Origin: Paenibacillus sp.
Lineage (GTDB): Bacteria; Bacillota; Bacilli; Paenibacillales; Paenibacillaceae
Assembly (NCBI GenBank): GCA_029256665.1
Contig: JAQSXN010000085.1
Location: 1 to 18,204 of the forward strand
Direction: 5' to 3'
Length of the DNA stretch: 18,204 nt
A program made the translations under genes and the position numbers. Positions within the stretch are counted from its first letter, which is position 1, and every line of letters begins with the position of its first letter. Positions 1 to 7,656 of this stretch are shown piece by piece. Below the pieces are notes generated by a model that was not told where the DNA came from, did not search any database, and was given only the letters and a program-made list of their open reading frames with translations.

Positions 1-819
1 GACATGGAGGTTGGACGCAACGATAAGCCCGTTGTTGTCGACGAGACTAACCGTAAACGAACTGGGCGAGTAGCGCTCCATCGCGGCTTGAAGCTGCTCC
101 GTTCTCTGGGGGCTCCATGGCTCCGCGGCATCCGAATTCACCCATTCCTTCGAGATGGCATAAACGGTTTGTTTAGCCCGATCCTGCACGTACAGGCTCG
201 CTTCTTTAAAGGAATTGACGCTATTGACCAGGATGTTCAGCAGAAAAGACGACATGACGATGCCGAGCGCGAGGTGGAACAGAATTTGGCTGAAGGTGCT
301 CGGCATGCGGCCCTTTCCCGACAAGCCGATCTGCAGCCGCTTTGGCGAGTATTGATGGATGATCTCTGCGAACAGGGCGTTAAATAAGCCGTTGATGGCG
401 ATGATGCAGACGAATAATCGGATATTGACCAGGCCGCCGACATATTCATGAGAGTAGAACGCATAGGTCAGCGGAATGCCGATCAGCAGCCAATACAAGG
501 TGTCGATCGCAAAGAGTCGGCCCTGGTAGCGCCGCAGCAGCAAACCGACGATCACGGCCTCCAGTACCCCGAGAAGATGGATCAAGGGCTGACCGAGCCA
601 GATCGTTCCGATTCCGTAAGCAAAGACGGCGACTACGATCCCTCGTAAGTACCCGAGCATTCGCAAGGCGAGGAGCGTTATCAAGCTGGTTAGGGAAAAC
701 GTGATGCCATATATGAATTGCAAGGTGCTCGTCTCGCTCAAAACGGCCAGTACCGTAAGGATGCCGAGCGAAAGGGCGGCAAGCCAATGATTTCGTTTCG
801 CGAAAGCTGGATTATTCAC
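1..819 (-). CDS. Membrane sensor protein, N-terminal part (C-terminus outside window)
   Basis: An open frame of 273 codons runs on the minus strand from a GTG at 819 to the window edge without a stop. GGAGG lies 6 nt before the GTG (SD on the minus strand), and no closer in-frame start exists. The first ~200 residues hold about seven hydrophobic helices (roughly 12-28, 33-52, 60-75, 79-95, 107-122, 131-152, 176-198). A polar segment follows from about residue 199 (with VNSFKEASLYVQDRAKQTVY and then SLVDNNGLIVASN), which resembles the start of an extracytoplasmic Cache-type sensing domain. This order is common in membrane histidine kinases and diguanylate cyclases, but the output domain is not in the window, so the class cannot be decided. 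The gene is transcribed divergently from the MarR gene, with a 182-bp gap. Existence of the gene is well supported; the sensor role is inferred. Confidence 0.75.
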   Translation of the reverse strand, partial: MNNPAFAKRNHWLAALSLGILTVLAVLSETSTLQFIYGITFSLTSLITLLALRMLGYLRGIVVAVFAYGIGTIWLGQPLIHLLGVLEAVIVGLLLRRYQGRLFAIDTLYWLLIGIPLTYAFYSHEYVGGLVNIRLFVCIIAINGLFNALFAEIIHQYSPKRLQIGLSGKGRMPSTFSQILFHLALGIVMSSFLLNILVNSVNSFKEASLYVQDRAKQTVYAISKEWVNSDAAEPWSPQRTEQLQAAMERYSPSSFTVSLVDNNGLIVASNLHV

Positions 820-921
820 TTGCGGCCTCCGATGCTGGTTGATTAGGTTGAGCCATCCGCTAATTTCACCTAATATTCGACAATTTTTTCTAAAATCCTG
901 CTTCACCGCAGAAAAGCAATG

Positions 922-979
922 TTGCGCGGCAGCGGCGCTTTCTGATATAGTTCTACTATCGAATAGTTTCATAATAGAA
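922..979 (+). promoter_or_regulatory. Promoter and probable autoregulatory operator of the marR-MMPL operon
   Basis: A sigma-A-like pair TTGCGC (922-927) and TATAGT (946-951) is spaced 18 bp. Over the expected start point lie overlapping palindromes: ACTAT-CGA-ATAGT (955-967, perfect arms) and a wider pair TTCTACTAT (951-959) / ATAATAGAA (971-979) with one mismatch. MarR regulators usually bind such palindromes at their own promoter, so autoregulation is the simplest reading. The hexamers and arms are seen; binding is inferred. Confidence 0.5.
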
Positions 980-1001
980 TTATATCCAAGGGGGAAACGA
1001 A

Positions 1002-1478
1002 GTGGCGTTGGGCTGCGACATACTCAAAGATTTAATACGACGATACGAACGCGCCAACTTCGTGGTGGAGCGCAGGCTGCACGCGCAGCTTAAGGACATG
1101 ATGCCGGAGGAGCTCACGGTGGATCAGTTCAAGATGATGCGTTATATGCGCTACAGCGAACGCAGCACGCCTTCGGAGCTGTCGGACATCTTTTGCGTGG
1201 GCAAAAGCTCCATAACGGCCATCATCTCGCGTCTGTCAGGCAAAGGATTGATCCGGAGGCTGGCGGAGGAGAACGACCGCCGGATCGTCGTTCTTGAGCT
1301 GACGGACGAGGGAAAACGGCTGTGCGACTTGATGGAGGAGCAGGTGGAGGCGATGCTCGCGGGGTTCATCAACCATTTTGAGCAGGATGAGGCGTTGCTG
1401 TTTATCCGTACGTTCGAGAAGCTTGCGGGCGTGATGTCGGGCGCGGCCGGTACGGCTGCCCAAGAAAAGCAGGAATAG
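1002..1478 (+). CDS. MarR-family transcriptional regulator
   Basis: This 158-residue protein has the size and layout of MarR repressors: N-terminal dimerisation helix (about 5-32), winged helix-turn-helix (about 40-105) and C-terminal helices. The recognition helix lies near residues 67-83 (GKSSITAIISRLSGKGLI). The wing has the typical D-x-R (NDRR, 91-94) followed by VVLELTDEGKRL. The start is GTG at 1002, with GGGGG about 9 nt upstream. The next gene begins 28 bp after the stop, so this is the first gene of an operon with an exporter. The usual role is to repress the pump until a ligand binds. The ligand cannot be read from the sequence. Confidence 0.9.
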   Translation: MALGCDILKDLIRRYERANFVVERRLHAQLKDMMPEELTVDQFKMMRYMRYSERSTPSELSDIFCVGKSSITAIISRLSGKGLIRRLAEENDRRIVVLELTDEGKRLCDLMEEQVEAMLAGFINHFEQDEALLFIRTFEKLAGVMSGAAGTAAQEKQE

Positions 1479-1506
1479 AGAGAGCCGGGAGAGGGAGAGT
1501 GGAAAC

Positions 1507-4500
1507 GTGCGCTTTATATTGAGATTCAAGTGGCTGGTGCTGGCTTTGTGGTTGCTGGCGGCAGTCGGTTTAATGGTCACCGCGCCCAATATGGCGGAGC
1601 TGGTTCGGACGAAAGGGCAAATTACGGTTCCGGACGGCTATTCGTCGACGCTGGCGAGCGAGCTGGAGCAATCGATCGGAACTAGCGGCGCGGGAGAGGG
1701 AGCCGAAGCGGGCGGCATGTCTACGGTGCTCGTGCTCCATAAGGAAGGCGGGCTCGGCGAGGAAGGCCTTGCGGAAGCGAAAGCGACGATCGAGAGGCTC
1801 GGCGGCGAAGAAGGCAAGGCGCTCGGCATCACCAGCGTGACCTCGCACTTCGATATCCCCGAGGTCGAGGAGCAGATGGTCTCCGAGGACGGCAGCACCG
1901 TGCTGGCGCTGCTTAACGTGAGCGCCGGAGAGAGAGAGCTCGCAACCGTGCGCGAGGAGCTGTATGCGGCTCTCGATGACGTGTCGCTGGACCATTATTA
2001 TACGGGGAACTGGCTGATTAGCGAGGACGTCGTGCAGAGCTCCGAGGAAGGGCTCAAGAAGACGGAATTCATTACGGTCGGCTTCATTCTCATTATTTTG
2101 TTTATCGTGTTCCGTTCGGCTGCGGCGCCGCTCGTGCCGCTGCTTGCGGTCGGCTTCAGCTATTTGGTCTCGCAGTCGATCGTCTCTTATCTGGTGGAGT
2201 ATCTGGACTTTCCTCTGTCGAACTTCACGCAGATTTTCCTTGTGGCCGTATTGTTCGGCATCGGGACGGACTATTGCATCCTGCTCATCAGCAGATATAA
2301 GGAAGAGCTGGCGCATCGGGGCGACAGAACAGAAGCCATCGTCCACACGTACAAGACGGCCGGCCGTACCGTGTTGTTCTCCGGTCTCGCCGTGCTTGTT
2401 GGTTTTGCGTCGATCGGCTTCTCGACGTTCGTGTTGTACCGTTCGGCCGTGGCCGTGGCGGTAGGCATCTTCATCCTGCTGCTGGCTTTGTTCACGTTAG
2501 TGCCTTTCTTTCTTTCGGCGCTCGGCAACGCGCTGTTCTGGCCGTCCAAGGGGAAGATGGAGCATAAGCCGAGCCGCTTATGGGGCGTGGTTGGCAGCTT
2601 CTCGCTGCGCAAGCCCGTCTGGGCGCTTGTCATTCTAATGGTGCTCATCGTGCCTTTCCTTGCGGCATATAAAGGGTCGATCTCGTTTAACTCGTTAGAA
2701 GAGATCGGGGACAAATACGATTCGGTCAAAGGGTTTAACGTCATTGCCGAAGGCTTCAGCCCGGGCGAGACGCTGCCGACGAGCGTCGTCGTGAAATCGA
2801 AGGAGCCGCTGGACACGCCGGAGGGACTCGCCGTGCTGGAGCAAGCGAGCCGCGAGCTGTCTAACGTCGAGGGCGTGCAGGCGGTCCGCAGCGCGACGCG
2901 GCCGACGGGCCAGGTGCTGGAGGACTTCCTCGTCTCGGATCAGGTACTGACGCTGGACGACGGTCTCGGCAAGAGCGGAGACGGCTTAAGCGAGATCAGC
3001 AACGGACTCGCGGAAGCGAGCAGCGCGCTGGGCGACAACGCGCCGAAGCTCGCCGAGGCCGCAGACGGCGCGGGGCAGCTGGTCGCGGGCACGGAGGAGC
3101 TTCGCGCGGGCGTGAACCAGCTTGCTGCGGGCTTGCGCGCGATCGAGCAAGGGCTGGAGGATGGCTCGGCCGGCGCCAAGGAGCTGACGGCGGGCCTTGC
3201 GCAAGCTCGGGCGAGCGCCGAGCAGCTTGCCGCGGCCCATTCGGAGCTGCTAGCCGGCTACGAGGCGATCGGCGCAGGCCTTGCCGGCTTGAATGCCGGC
3301 TACGAGACGGTCGCCGGAGAAGGCGCCGAGCTCGCGGAAGGACTCGCGGGCATATCGGGCAGCTTGAACGGCCTGGCGGACAAATATCCGGAGCTGCAAG
3401 AGGATGCGCAGTTCCAGGAGACGCTGCTTGCCGTCGCGGGCTTGCAGCAAGGCGCGGCGCAGCTTAGCGCCGGCCTTAAGGAACTGAACGGGCAGCTGGC
3501 AGGCGTGGCTGACGGCATGAATCAAGCGAACGCCGGCTACAAGCAGGCATCGCAAGGACAGTCGGCGCTAGCCGCGGGGCTGGGCGAGCTGGCAGCGGGC
3601 ATCGCGGAGCTGCAAGGCGGCATCGCGCAAGCGGCTGCCGGCCAAGGCGCCATCGTCGACAAGCTGCCGGGCGTCACGCAAGGGCTTGGCGAGCTGGCCG
3701 CCGGTCAGCAAGAGCTGCAGGAGGGTTTTGCTTCGTTGAACGACCAGCTCGGCGAGCTGACTAGCGGGCTGAACCAAAGCGTCGACGGCCTGACGCAGGT
3801 GACGGACGGCTTGGAATCGGCTGGCGGATACCTGCAGACCCTGGCCGATGCGCCGGATAAAGAGCTGACAGGCTGGCATATCCCGCAAGAGGCGATCGAC
3901 GACGAGCAGTTCCAGGCGTCGCTCGATATCTATATGTCGCCGGATCGGCAGACGGCGAAGTTCGACGTCATTTTCGAAAGCAACCCTTATTCGGAAGAAA
4001 CGATGGCCGAGATCGCCTCGCTGGAATCCGCCGTCGAACGCGCGCTGCGCGGCACGGGATACGAAGGGGCGCAATTCGCGATCGGCGGCGTGACGAGCAT
4101 GAACCACGATCTCGACACGATCTCGAACGCGGATTACTCGCGGACGGTCGTGCTGATGCTGATCGGCATCACATTGATACTCATCGTGTTGTTCCGCTCC
4201 ATCATCATCCCGGCTTACATCGTGATCTCGTTGATCGTGACCTATTACACGTCGCTAGCGATTACCGAACTGATCTTCGTTCGGATATTCGACTTGTCGG
4301 GCGTTAGCTGGGCAGTGCCGTTCTTCGGCTTCGTCCTGCTCGTGGCGCTCGGCGTGGACTACAGCATCTTCCTCATGGACCGGTTCCGCGAATATCGCCA
4401 TCTGGAGCCGAAGGAAGCCATCCTCGAAGCGATGAAGCACATGGGCGCGGTCATCATGTCGGCGGCCGTCATCCTCGGCGGAACGTTCGCGGCGATGCTG

Positions 4501-4707
4501 CCGTCGGGCGTCATGTCGCTGCTTCAGATCGCGACGATGGTCTTATGCGGGCTGTTCCTGTACGCGCTCGTCATGCTCCCGCTCTTTATACCGGTTATGG
4601 TGCGCGTCTTCGGAGAGGCGAATTGGTGGCCGTTTATGCGAGGCGAAGGGACGAATGGACGGATCGCGCGCGAGCCTGAGGTATTTGTTTATCATCATAA
4701 GGAGTAA
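1507..4707 (+). CDS. MMPL/RND-family transporter with long central repeat domain
   Basis: A 1066-residue integral membrane protein starting at GTG 1507 after a GGGAGAG site. It has the duplicated RND architecture: TM1 at about 7-24, a first extracytoplasmic domain, TM cluster about 185-345, TM7 about 370-392, a large second extracytoplasmic domain, and TM cluster about 880-1036. The proton-relay Asp-Tyr pairs are present in both halves: GIGTDY (D255-Y256) and LGVDY (D951-Y952). Between about 481 and 786 lies a Gly/Ala/Leu/Gln-rich region with seven-residue periodicity (units such as GLAEASS, QLAAGL, GLGELAAG). Similar segments occur in long Gram-positive MMPL and YhgE/Pip-type proteins and probably form a coiled coil outside the membrane. 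With the MarR gene upstream and a terminator downstream it forms a two-gene efflux unit. Substrate (drug, lipid or envelope precursor) is unknown. Confidence 0.92.
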   Translation: MRFILRFKWLVLALWLLAAVGLMVTAPNMAELVRTKGQITVPDGYSSTLASELEQSIGTSGAGEGAEAGGMSTVLVLHKEGGLGEEGLAEAKATIERLGGEEGKALGITSVTSHFDIPEVEEQMVSEDGSTVLALLNVSAGERELATVREELYAALDDVSLDHYYTGNWLISEDVVQSSEEGLKKTEFITVGFILIILFIVFRSAAAPLVPLLAVGFSYLVSQSIVSYLVEYLDFPLSNFTQIFLVAVLFGIGTDYCILLISRYKEELAHRGDRTEAIVHTYKTAGRTVLFSGLAVLVGFASIGFSTFVLYRSAVAVAVGIFILLLALFTLVPFFLSALGNALFWPSKGKMEHKPSRLWGVVGSFSLRKPVWALVILMVLIVPFLAAYKGSISFNSLEEIGDKYDSVKGFNVIAEGFSPGETLPTSVVVKSKEPLDTPEGLAVLEQASRELSNVEGVQAVRSATRPTGQVLEDFLVSDQVLTLDDGLGKSGDGLSEISNGLAEASSALGDNAPKLAEAADGAGQLVAGTEELRAGVNQLAAGLRAIEQGLEDGSAGAKELTAGLAQARASAEQLAAAHSELLAGYEAIGAGLAGLNAGYETVAGEGAELAEGLAGISGSLNGLADKYPELQEDAQFQETLLAVAGLQQGAAQLSAGLKELNGQLAGVADGMNQANAGYKQASQGQSALAAGLGELAAGIAELQGGIAQAAAGQGAIVDKLPGVTQGLGELAAGQQELQEGFASLNDQLGELTSGLNQSVDGLTQVTDGLESAGGYLQTLADAPDKELTGWHIPQEAIDDEQFQASLDIYMSPDRQTAKFDVIFESNPYSEETMAEIASLESAVERALRGTGYEGAQFAIGGVTSMNHDLDTISNADYSRTVVLMLIGITLILIVLFRSIIIPAYIVISLIVTYYTSLAITELIFVRIFDLSGVSWAVPFFGFVLLVALGVDYSIFLMDRFREYRHLEPKEAILEAMKHMGAVIMSAAVILGGTFAAMLPSGVMSLLQIATMVLCGLFLYALVMLPLFIPVMVRVFGEANWWPFMRGEGTNGRIAREPEVFVYHHKE

Positions 4708-4721
4708 ACGTTAAAAGACGA

Positions 4722-4752
4722 AGCGGCAGCCCGAACAGGGCTGCCGCTTTTT
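4722..4752 (+). terminator. Rho-independent terminator of the marR-MMPL operon
   Basis: Perfect 11-bp stem AGCGGCAGCCC (4722-4732) / GGGCTGCCGCT (4738-4748) with loop GAACA and a run of five T, starting 14 bp after the MMPL stop codon. Confidence 0.95.
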
Positions 4753-4882
4753 CCGCTTGTTCGCGGGAATCTTCGATTGGTGCGATGGCGGTGTGGGATA
4801 AGTCCCAAGTATGCGAAATAGTGAGTGCAGGCTCTCTTGCGACCAGCTTTGGAGGACTGCAAAATGCCTTTCACCTGCGTCT

Positions 4883-5063
4883 AACGGTTGCCGTGGCGCC
4901 TATTTCCCCCTGAAACGCTACTCCTCAAAATGTAAGGGTTATGACGGAGCGTATTTCAACAAAATCCCCGTATTTCGCCGCTTGGCGCCCAATAAGCTCC
5001 ACCGCGACCGTTACATTTCCGAACCCGCTTGAAATGCGGATTTAGCCGCGCCGGCAACCGTTA
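4883..5063. repeat. Short intergenic repeats, three copies (family also at 16504-16578)
   Basis: This lies in the 485-bp gene-free stretch 4753-5237. Copy A (plus, 4883-4910) begins AACGGTTGCCGTGGCGCC and continues TATTTCCCC. Copy B (minus, 4991-5013) reads TAACGGTCGCGGTGGAGC then TTATT, matching A at 19 of 23 positions. Copy C (minus, begins 5063) shares the 11-mer TAACGGTTGCC, giving a perfect inverted repeat 4882-4892 / 5053-5063. Two more relatives occur after the catalase gene. Copies in both orientations only between genes suggest a dispersed intergenic element. A 73-codon open frame here (4811-5032) has no clear ribosome site and reads through the repeats, so I do not call it a gene. 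Confidence 0.6.
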
Positions 5064-5137
5064 AAGAATCTACGCGCCATTTCCTCCTCGACCGACATAC
5101 GCCTCAAAGGAGGTTTTTAACGCCAATAGGCCTGATT

Positions 5138-5163
5138 TTCTTCACGCTTATCGCGGTGAAGAA
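5138..5163 (+). other. Inverted repeat upstream of the asparaginase gene
   Basis: TTCTTCAC (5138-5145) and GTGAAGAA (5156-5163) form a perfect 8-bp inverted repeat with a 10-nt spacer, about 75 bp before the asparaginase start. There is no T-run after it, so it is not a canonical terminator. It may be an operator. An AT-rich stretch follows (TAATATAGA near 5183-5191) that could hold the -10, but no convincing -35 is seen at proper spacing. Confidence 0.3.
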
Positions 5164-5237
5164 CTTAAACATTTCTATGTGGTAATATAGAGGCAAGCAC
5201 ACGAGTGTAAAATAAGACGGAAAAGGAGGGCTGCTGC

Positions 5238-6320
5238 ATGAAGCGGCTGTTGATTATTTTTACCGGTGGGACGATCGGAAGCAAGGCGGAAGGAAAGTCG
5301 ATTGACGTACACGATGCCGGCTCCTATGCGCTGCTCGAAGCTTATCGCCGCACGGATGCGGCCAGGGCGGATATCGAGCTGCATACGCTGGAGCCCCTTA
5401 ATCTCCTTAGCGAAAATATGACGACGGACGATTGGCGCACGCTTGCCGTGGCCATCCGCGAAGCGGATCCCGCTTCGTACGACGGCGTCATCGTGACGCA
5501 TGGCTCCGATACGCTCGCGTATTCGACGGCGACGATGGGCTATTTGTTCGCGGATACAAGCGTGCCGATCGTGTTTACGGCCAGCAATTATCCTATCGCG
5601 GACAAGCGGGCGAACGGACTGCGCAATTTCGCGGGGGCCATCGATTTTGCGGTCGGCGCCGCGTGCCCCGGCGTTTTCGCCATATACGAGAACGACCGGG
5701 GAGAGCGGCTCGTCTATCTTGGAACGAGGCTGTCGCAATGCGAGTCGTTTACGGATCAATTCGGCAGCCCGTACGAGCTGCCTTACGGCGAGATGATTGG
5801 GGACCGATTCGTATGGCGGGACGATCCGAGAAATCCACGGCCGGAGTTGCTAGGCTCGCTCGGCAGGGGGCTCGGCTGGACGTCAGACTCGCTGAAGCTC
5901 GACGATACGGTGTTGTACATAAGGCCTTACCCCGGACTTAATTATTCGCTATACCAGTGGAACGACAGACGGCCAAGCGCCATTCTGCACGATCTGCATC
6001 ATTCCGGCACGGCAAGCGCGTTGCCAAGCGGCCCGTATTCGCTGCCGGCGTTTATCGCAAGCTGCAAGTGGCAGGGGATTGACGTCTACCTCAGTCCGCT
6101 CAAAGATGCTTCGGACGCGCTCTACGCCTCCTCCCACGCCTTGATCGAGGCTGGAGGCATCTTCCTCGAAGGTATCGGCATGGAAGCGGCGCTCGCGAAG
6201 CTGATCGCCGTCTACGGCATCGCAAAGGACAGCCGGGAGGCGAAGGCATGGATGACGGAGGAGACGTTCGCGCATGAGAAGATCTCCTTCGCTCCGGGGG
6301 AGGAGAAGGCATCGTCATGA
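5238..6320 (+). CDS. Asparaginase/glutaminase-family protein (cytoplasmic type)
   Basis: A 360-residue protein with no signal peptide, starting at ATG 5238 with GGAGG 8 nt upstream. The family hydrolyses L-asparagine to aspartate and ammonia. Family marks: TGGTIGS (9-15) with the first catalytic Thr at T12; SENMTTDDW (58-66), matching the substrate-binding loop; VTHGSDTLAYSTA (86-98), the second active-site motif; NFAGAIDFA; and a C-terminal GMEAALAKL helix. The second motif carries Ser90 where well-studied enzymes have the catalytic Thr (HGTDT). In the following region (YLGTRLSQCESF) I cannot place the conserved catalytic Lys. Activity or specificity may therefore differ from classical AnsA/AnsB. 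The gene overlaps the next one by ATGA, so the two are probably translated together. Family membership is firm; asparagine as substrate is not proven. Confidence 0.85.
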   Translation: MKRLLIIFTGGTIGSKAEGKSIDVHDAGSYALLEAYRRTDAARADIELHTLEPLNLLSENMTTDDWRTLAVAIREADPASYDGVIVTHGSDTLAYSTATMGYLFADTSVPIVFTASNYPIADKRANGLRNFAGAIDFAVGAACPGVFAIYENDRGERLVYLGTRLSQCESFTDQFGSPYELPYGEMIGDRFVWRDDPRNPRPELLGSLGRGLGWTSDSLKLDDTVLYIRPYPGLNYSLYQWNDRRPSAILHDLHHSGTASALPSGPYSLPAFIASCKWQGIDVYLSPLKDASDALYASSHALIEAGGIFLEGIGMEAALAKLIAVYGIAKDSREAKAWMTEETFAHEKISFAPGEEKASS

Positions 6321-7030
6321 GGATATCGGAAGCTTCGTTTTTGTCTGTAGATCCGCTGAAGCTATTGCCGTTTTATCGGGACGGTCTGCGTTTCCCCGTC
6401 GTGTCGGCCAGCGAGGAAGAGCTGATCCTCGAAGCGGGCGCGACGCGGCTTCGCTTCGTTCGCTGGGACCCAGCCTCGCCCTCTCAGGCGGGAATGGTGG
6501 AGTACGACGGCGGCTCGGGCATCCCGTACTATCATTTCGCTTTTAACATTCCGGAGAATAAGCTCGAGGAGGCGAAGCGGTGGGTCGAATCCTTTGCGGA
6601 GCTCGGCCGGGAGGCGGGCAAGGATATTTCCCGCAGCGACGCGTGGAATTCGGATTCCGTTTACTTCCTGGACCCGGGAGGCAACATCCTCGAGCTGATC
6701 GCGCGGCATACGATGGACAACGCGATCGACCGCCCATTCGATCCGGATCGCGACGTGGAGGGAGTGAGCGAAATCGGACTTCCCACCAAAGCCGTACCGG
6801 ATGCGGTCGATCAGTTGGAAAGGCTGGGCATGACGAGTTATCAGGGCCGAAGCGACAGCTTTAACCCCGTCGGCGACGAAGTCGGCATGTTTATAGTCGT
6901 GCAGCCGGGCCGGAGATGGCACTTTACCAATCTGACAGCGGAGTGTTATCCGTTCGAGGCGGAGGTTGAAGGCATCGGTCGGCTGCGTCTTTCGGAGGGC
7001 GAGCGGGTACTGGTTATTGAACGGTTGTAA
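6317..7030 (+). CDS. VOC (glyoxalase/dioxygenase) superfamily protein
   Basis: This 237-residue protein starts inside the stop of the asparaginase gene (ATGA at 6317-6320), indicating translational coupling. The N-terminal half is a vicinal-oxygen-chelate module: VDPLKLLPFYRDGLRFPVV at the start, YYHFAFNIPE (metal-ligand candidate H73), and SVYFLDPGGNILELIAR (E126 as second ligand candidate). The second half (about 150-237) looks like a diverged second module with weaker motifs. VOC proteins include glyoxalases, ring-cleaving dioxygenases and antibiotic-binding proteins; nothing here picks one. The link with the asparaginase gene is positional only. Confidence 0.8.
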   Translation: MRISEASFLSVDPLKLLPFYRDGLRFPVVSASEEELILEAGATRLRFVRWDPASPSQAGMVEYDGGSGIPYYHFAFNIPENKLEEAKRWVESFAELGREAGKDISRSDAWNSDSVYFLDPGGNILELIARHTMDNAIDRPFDPDRDVEGVSEIGLPTKAVPDAVDQLERLGMTSYQGRSDSFNPVGDEVGMFIVVQPGRRWHFTNLTAECYPFEAEVEGIGRLRLSEGERVLVIERL

Positions 7031-7095
7031 AGAGTGGCGAAGGTTGCGCGTCGCGTGAAGGTTCCACCAATATCGATTTACAGGAGGGTATTGCT

Positions 7096-7572
7096 ATGAA
7101 TAATGGAATGGTGCAAGTCGGAGAACTGGTGCCGAATTTTAAGCTTCTGGCATCGAACGGCCAAGAGGTATCGCTTTCGGATTATCGCGGCAAGAAGCTT
7201 GTCATCTACTTTTATCCCAAGGACATGACGCCGGGCTGCACGGCCGAATCCTGCGATTTCCGCGATTTTAACGGACAGTTCGGCGAACATGGCGCTGAAG
7301 TGATCGGCATTAGCCCGGACGATCTCGCCTCGCACGAACAATTCGTAACGGAGCACAAGCTGCCGTTTCTCCTGCTGTCGGATACGAATCATGGCGTAGC
7401 GGAGATGTTCGGCGTGTGGAAGGAGCTAAGCTGGGGCGGCAAGACGTACCTCGGCGTGGAACGCTCGACGTTTCTCATCGACGAGTCCGGCAAGCTTTCG
7501 CGCGAATGGCGCAGCGTCAGCGTGGAAGGACATGCGCAAGAGGTGCTTCAAGCGGTGAGCGAGAACGACTAA
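7096..7572 (+). CDS. bcp: Peroxiredoxin, PrxQ/Bcp type
   Basis: A 158-residue thioredoxin-fold peroxidase that reduces hydrogen peroxide and organic hydroperoxides with thiol electrons in the cytoplasm. The active-site motif YPKDMTPGCTAESCDFRD holds the peroxidatic Cys48 and, five residues later, Cys53, the CX4C spacing of PrxQ/Bcp enzymes. Other marks are GVxxPNFKL-like N-terminus, VIGISPDDLASHEQF and STFLIDESG. GGAGGG sits 7 nt before ATG 7096, favouring it over the ATG at 7108. It lies 65 bp after the VOC gene. A weak promoter (TTGCGC 7044-7049, CAATAT 7068-7073) could serve it alone. It is followed by a shared terminator. Confidence 0.93.
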   Translation: MNNGMVQVGELVPNFKLLASNGQEVSLSDYRGKKLVIYFYPKDMTPGCTAESCDFRDFNGQFGEHGAEVIGISPDDLASHEQFVTEHKLPFLLLSDTNHGVAEMFGVWKELSWGGKTYLGVERSTFLIDESGKLSREWRSVSVEGHAQEVLQAVSEND

Positions 7573-7606
7573 ATTCGCTCGTATAGACAAACAAAAGAAA
7601 CAACAA

Positions 7607-7643
7607 AACAGCCGTATCTCCCAAAGCGGGAAATACGGCTGTT
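7607..7643. terminator. Bidirectional terminator between peroxiredoxin and ltaS-type genes
   Basis: A 16-bp stem with one mismatch joins AACAGCCGTATCTCCC (7607-7622) and GGGAAATACGGCTGTT (7628-7643) across loop AAAGC. The T-rich tail is better on the minus strand (TTTTGTTGTTTC), just after the LtaS-type stop at 7657. On the plus strand it lies 35 bp after the peroxiredoxin stop, so it probably serves both convergent genes. Confidence 0.9.
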
Positions 7644-7656
7644 TCATTGCTGCGTG

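Noticed and set aside
448..787. Short frames on both strands at the left edge
   Set aside because: They are shadows of the GTG-started membrane sensor that covers 1-819 on the minus strand, which has clear helices and a ribosome site.
1570..2346. 258-codon minus-strand frame inside the MMPL gene
   Set aside because: It is a shadow of the transporter coding strand, with biased composition and no motif.
4811..5032. 73-codon plus-strand open frame
   Set aside because: It runs through the intergenic repeats, has no clear ribosome binding site and shows no family resemblance.
5102..5117. Possible terminator CCTC-AAAG-GAGG followed by T5
   Set aside because: The stem is only 4 bp and no gene ends upstream within reach; too weak to call.
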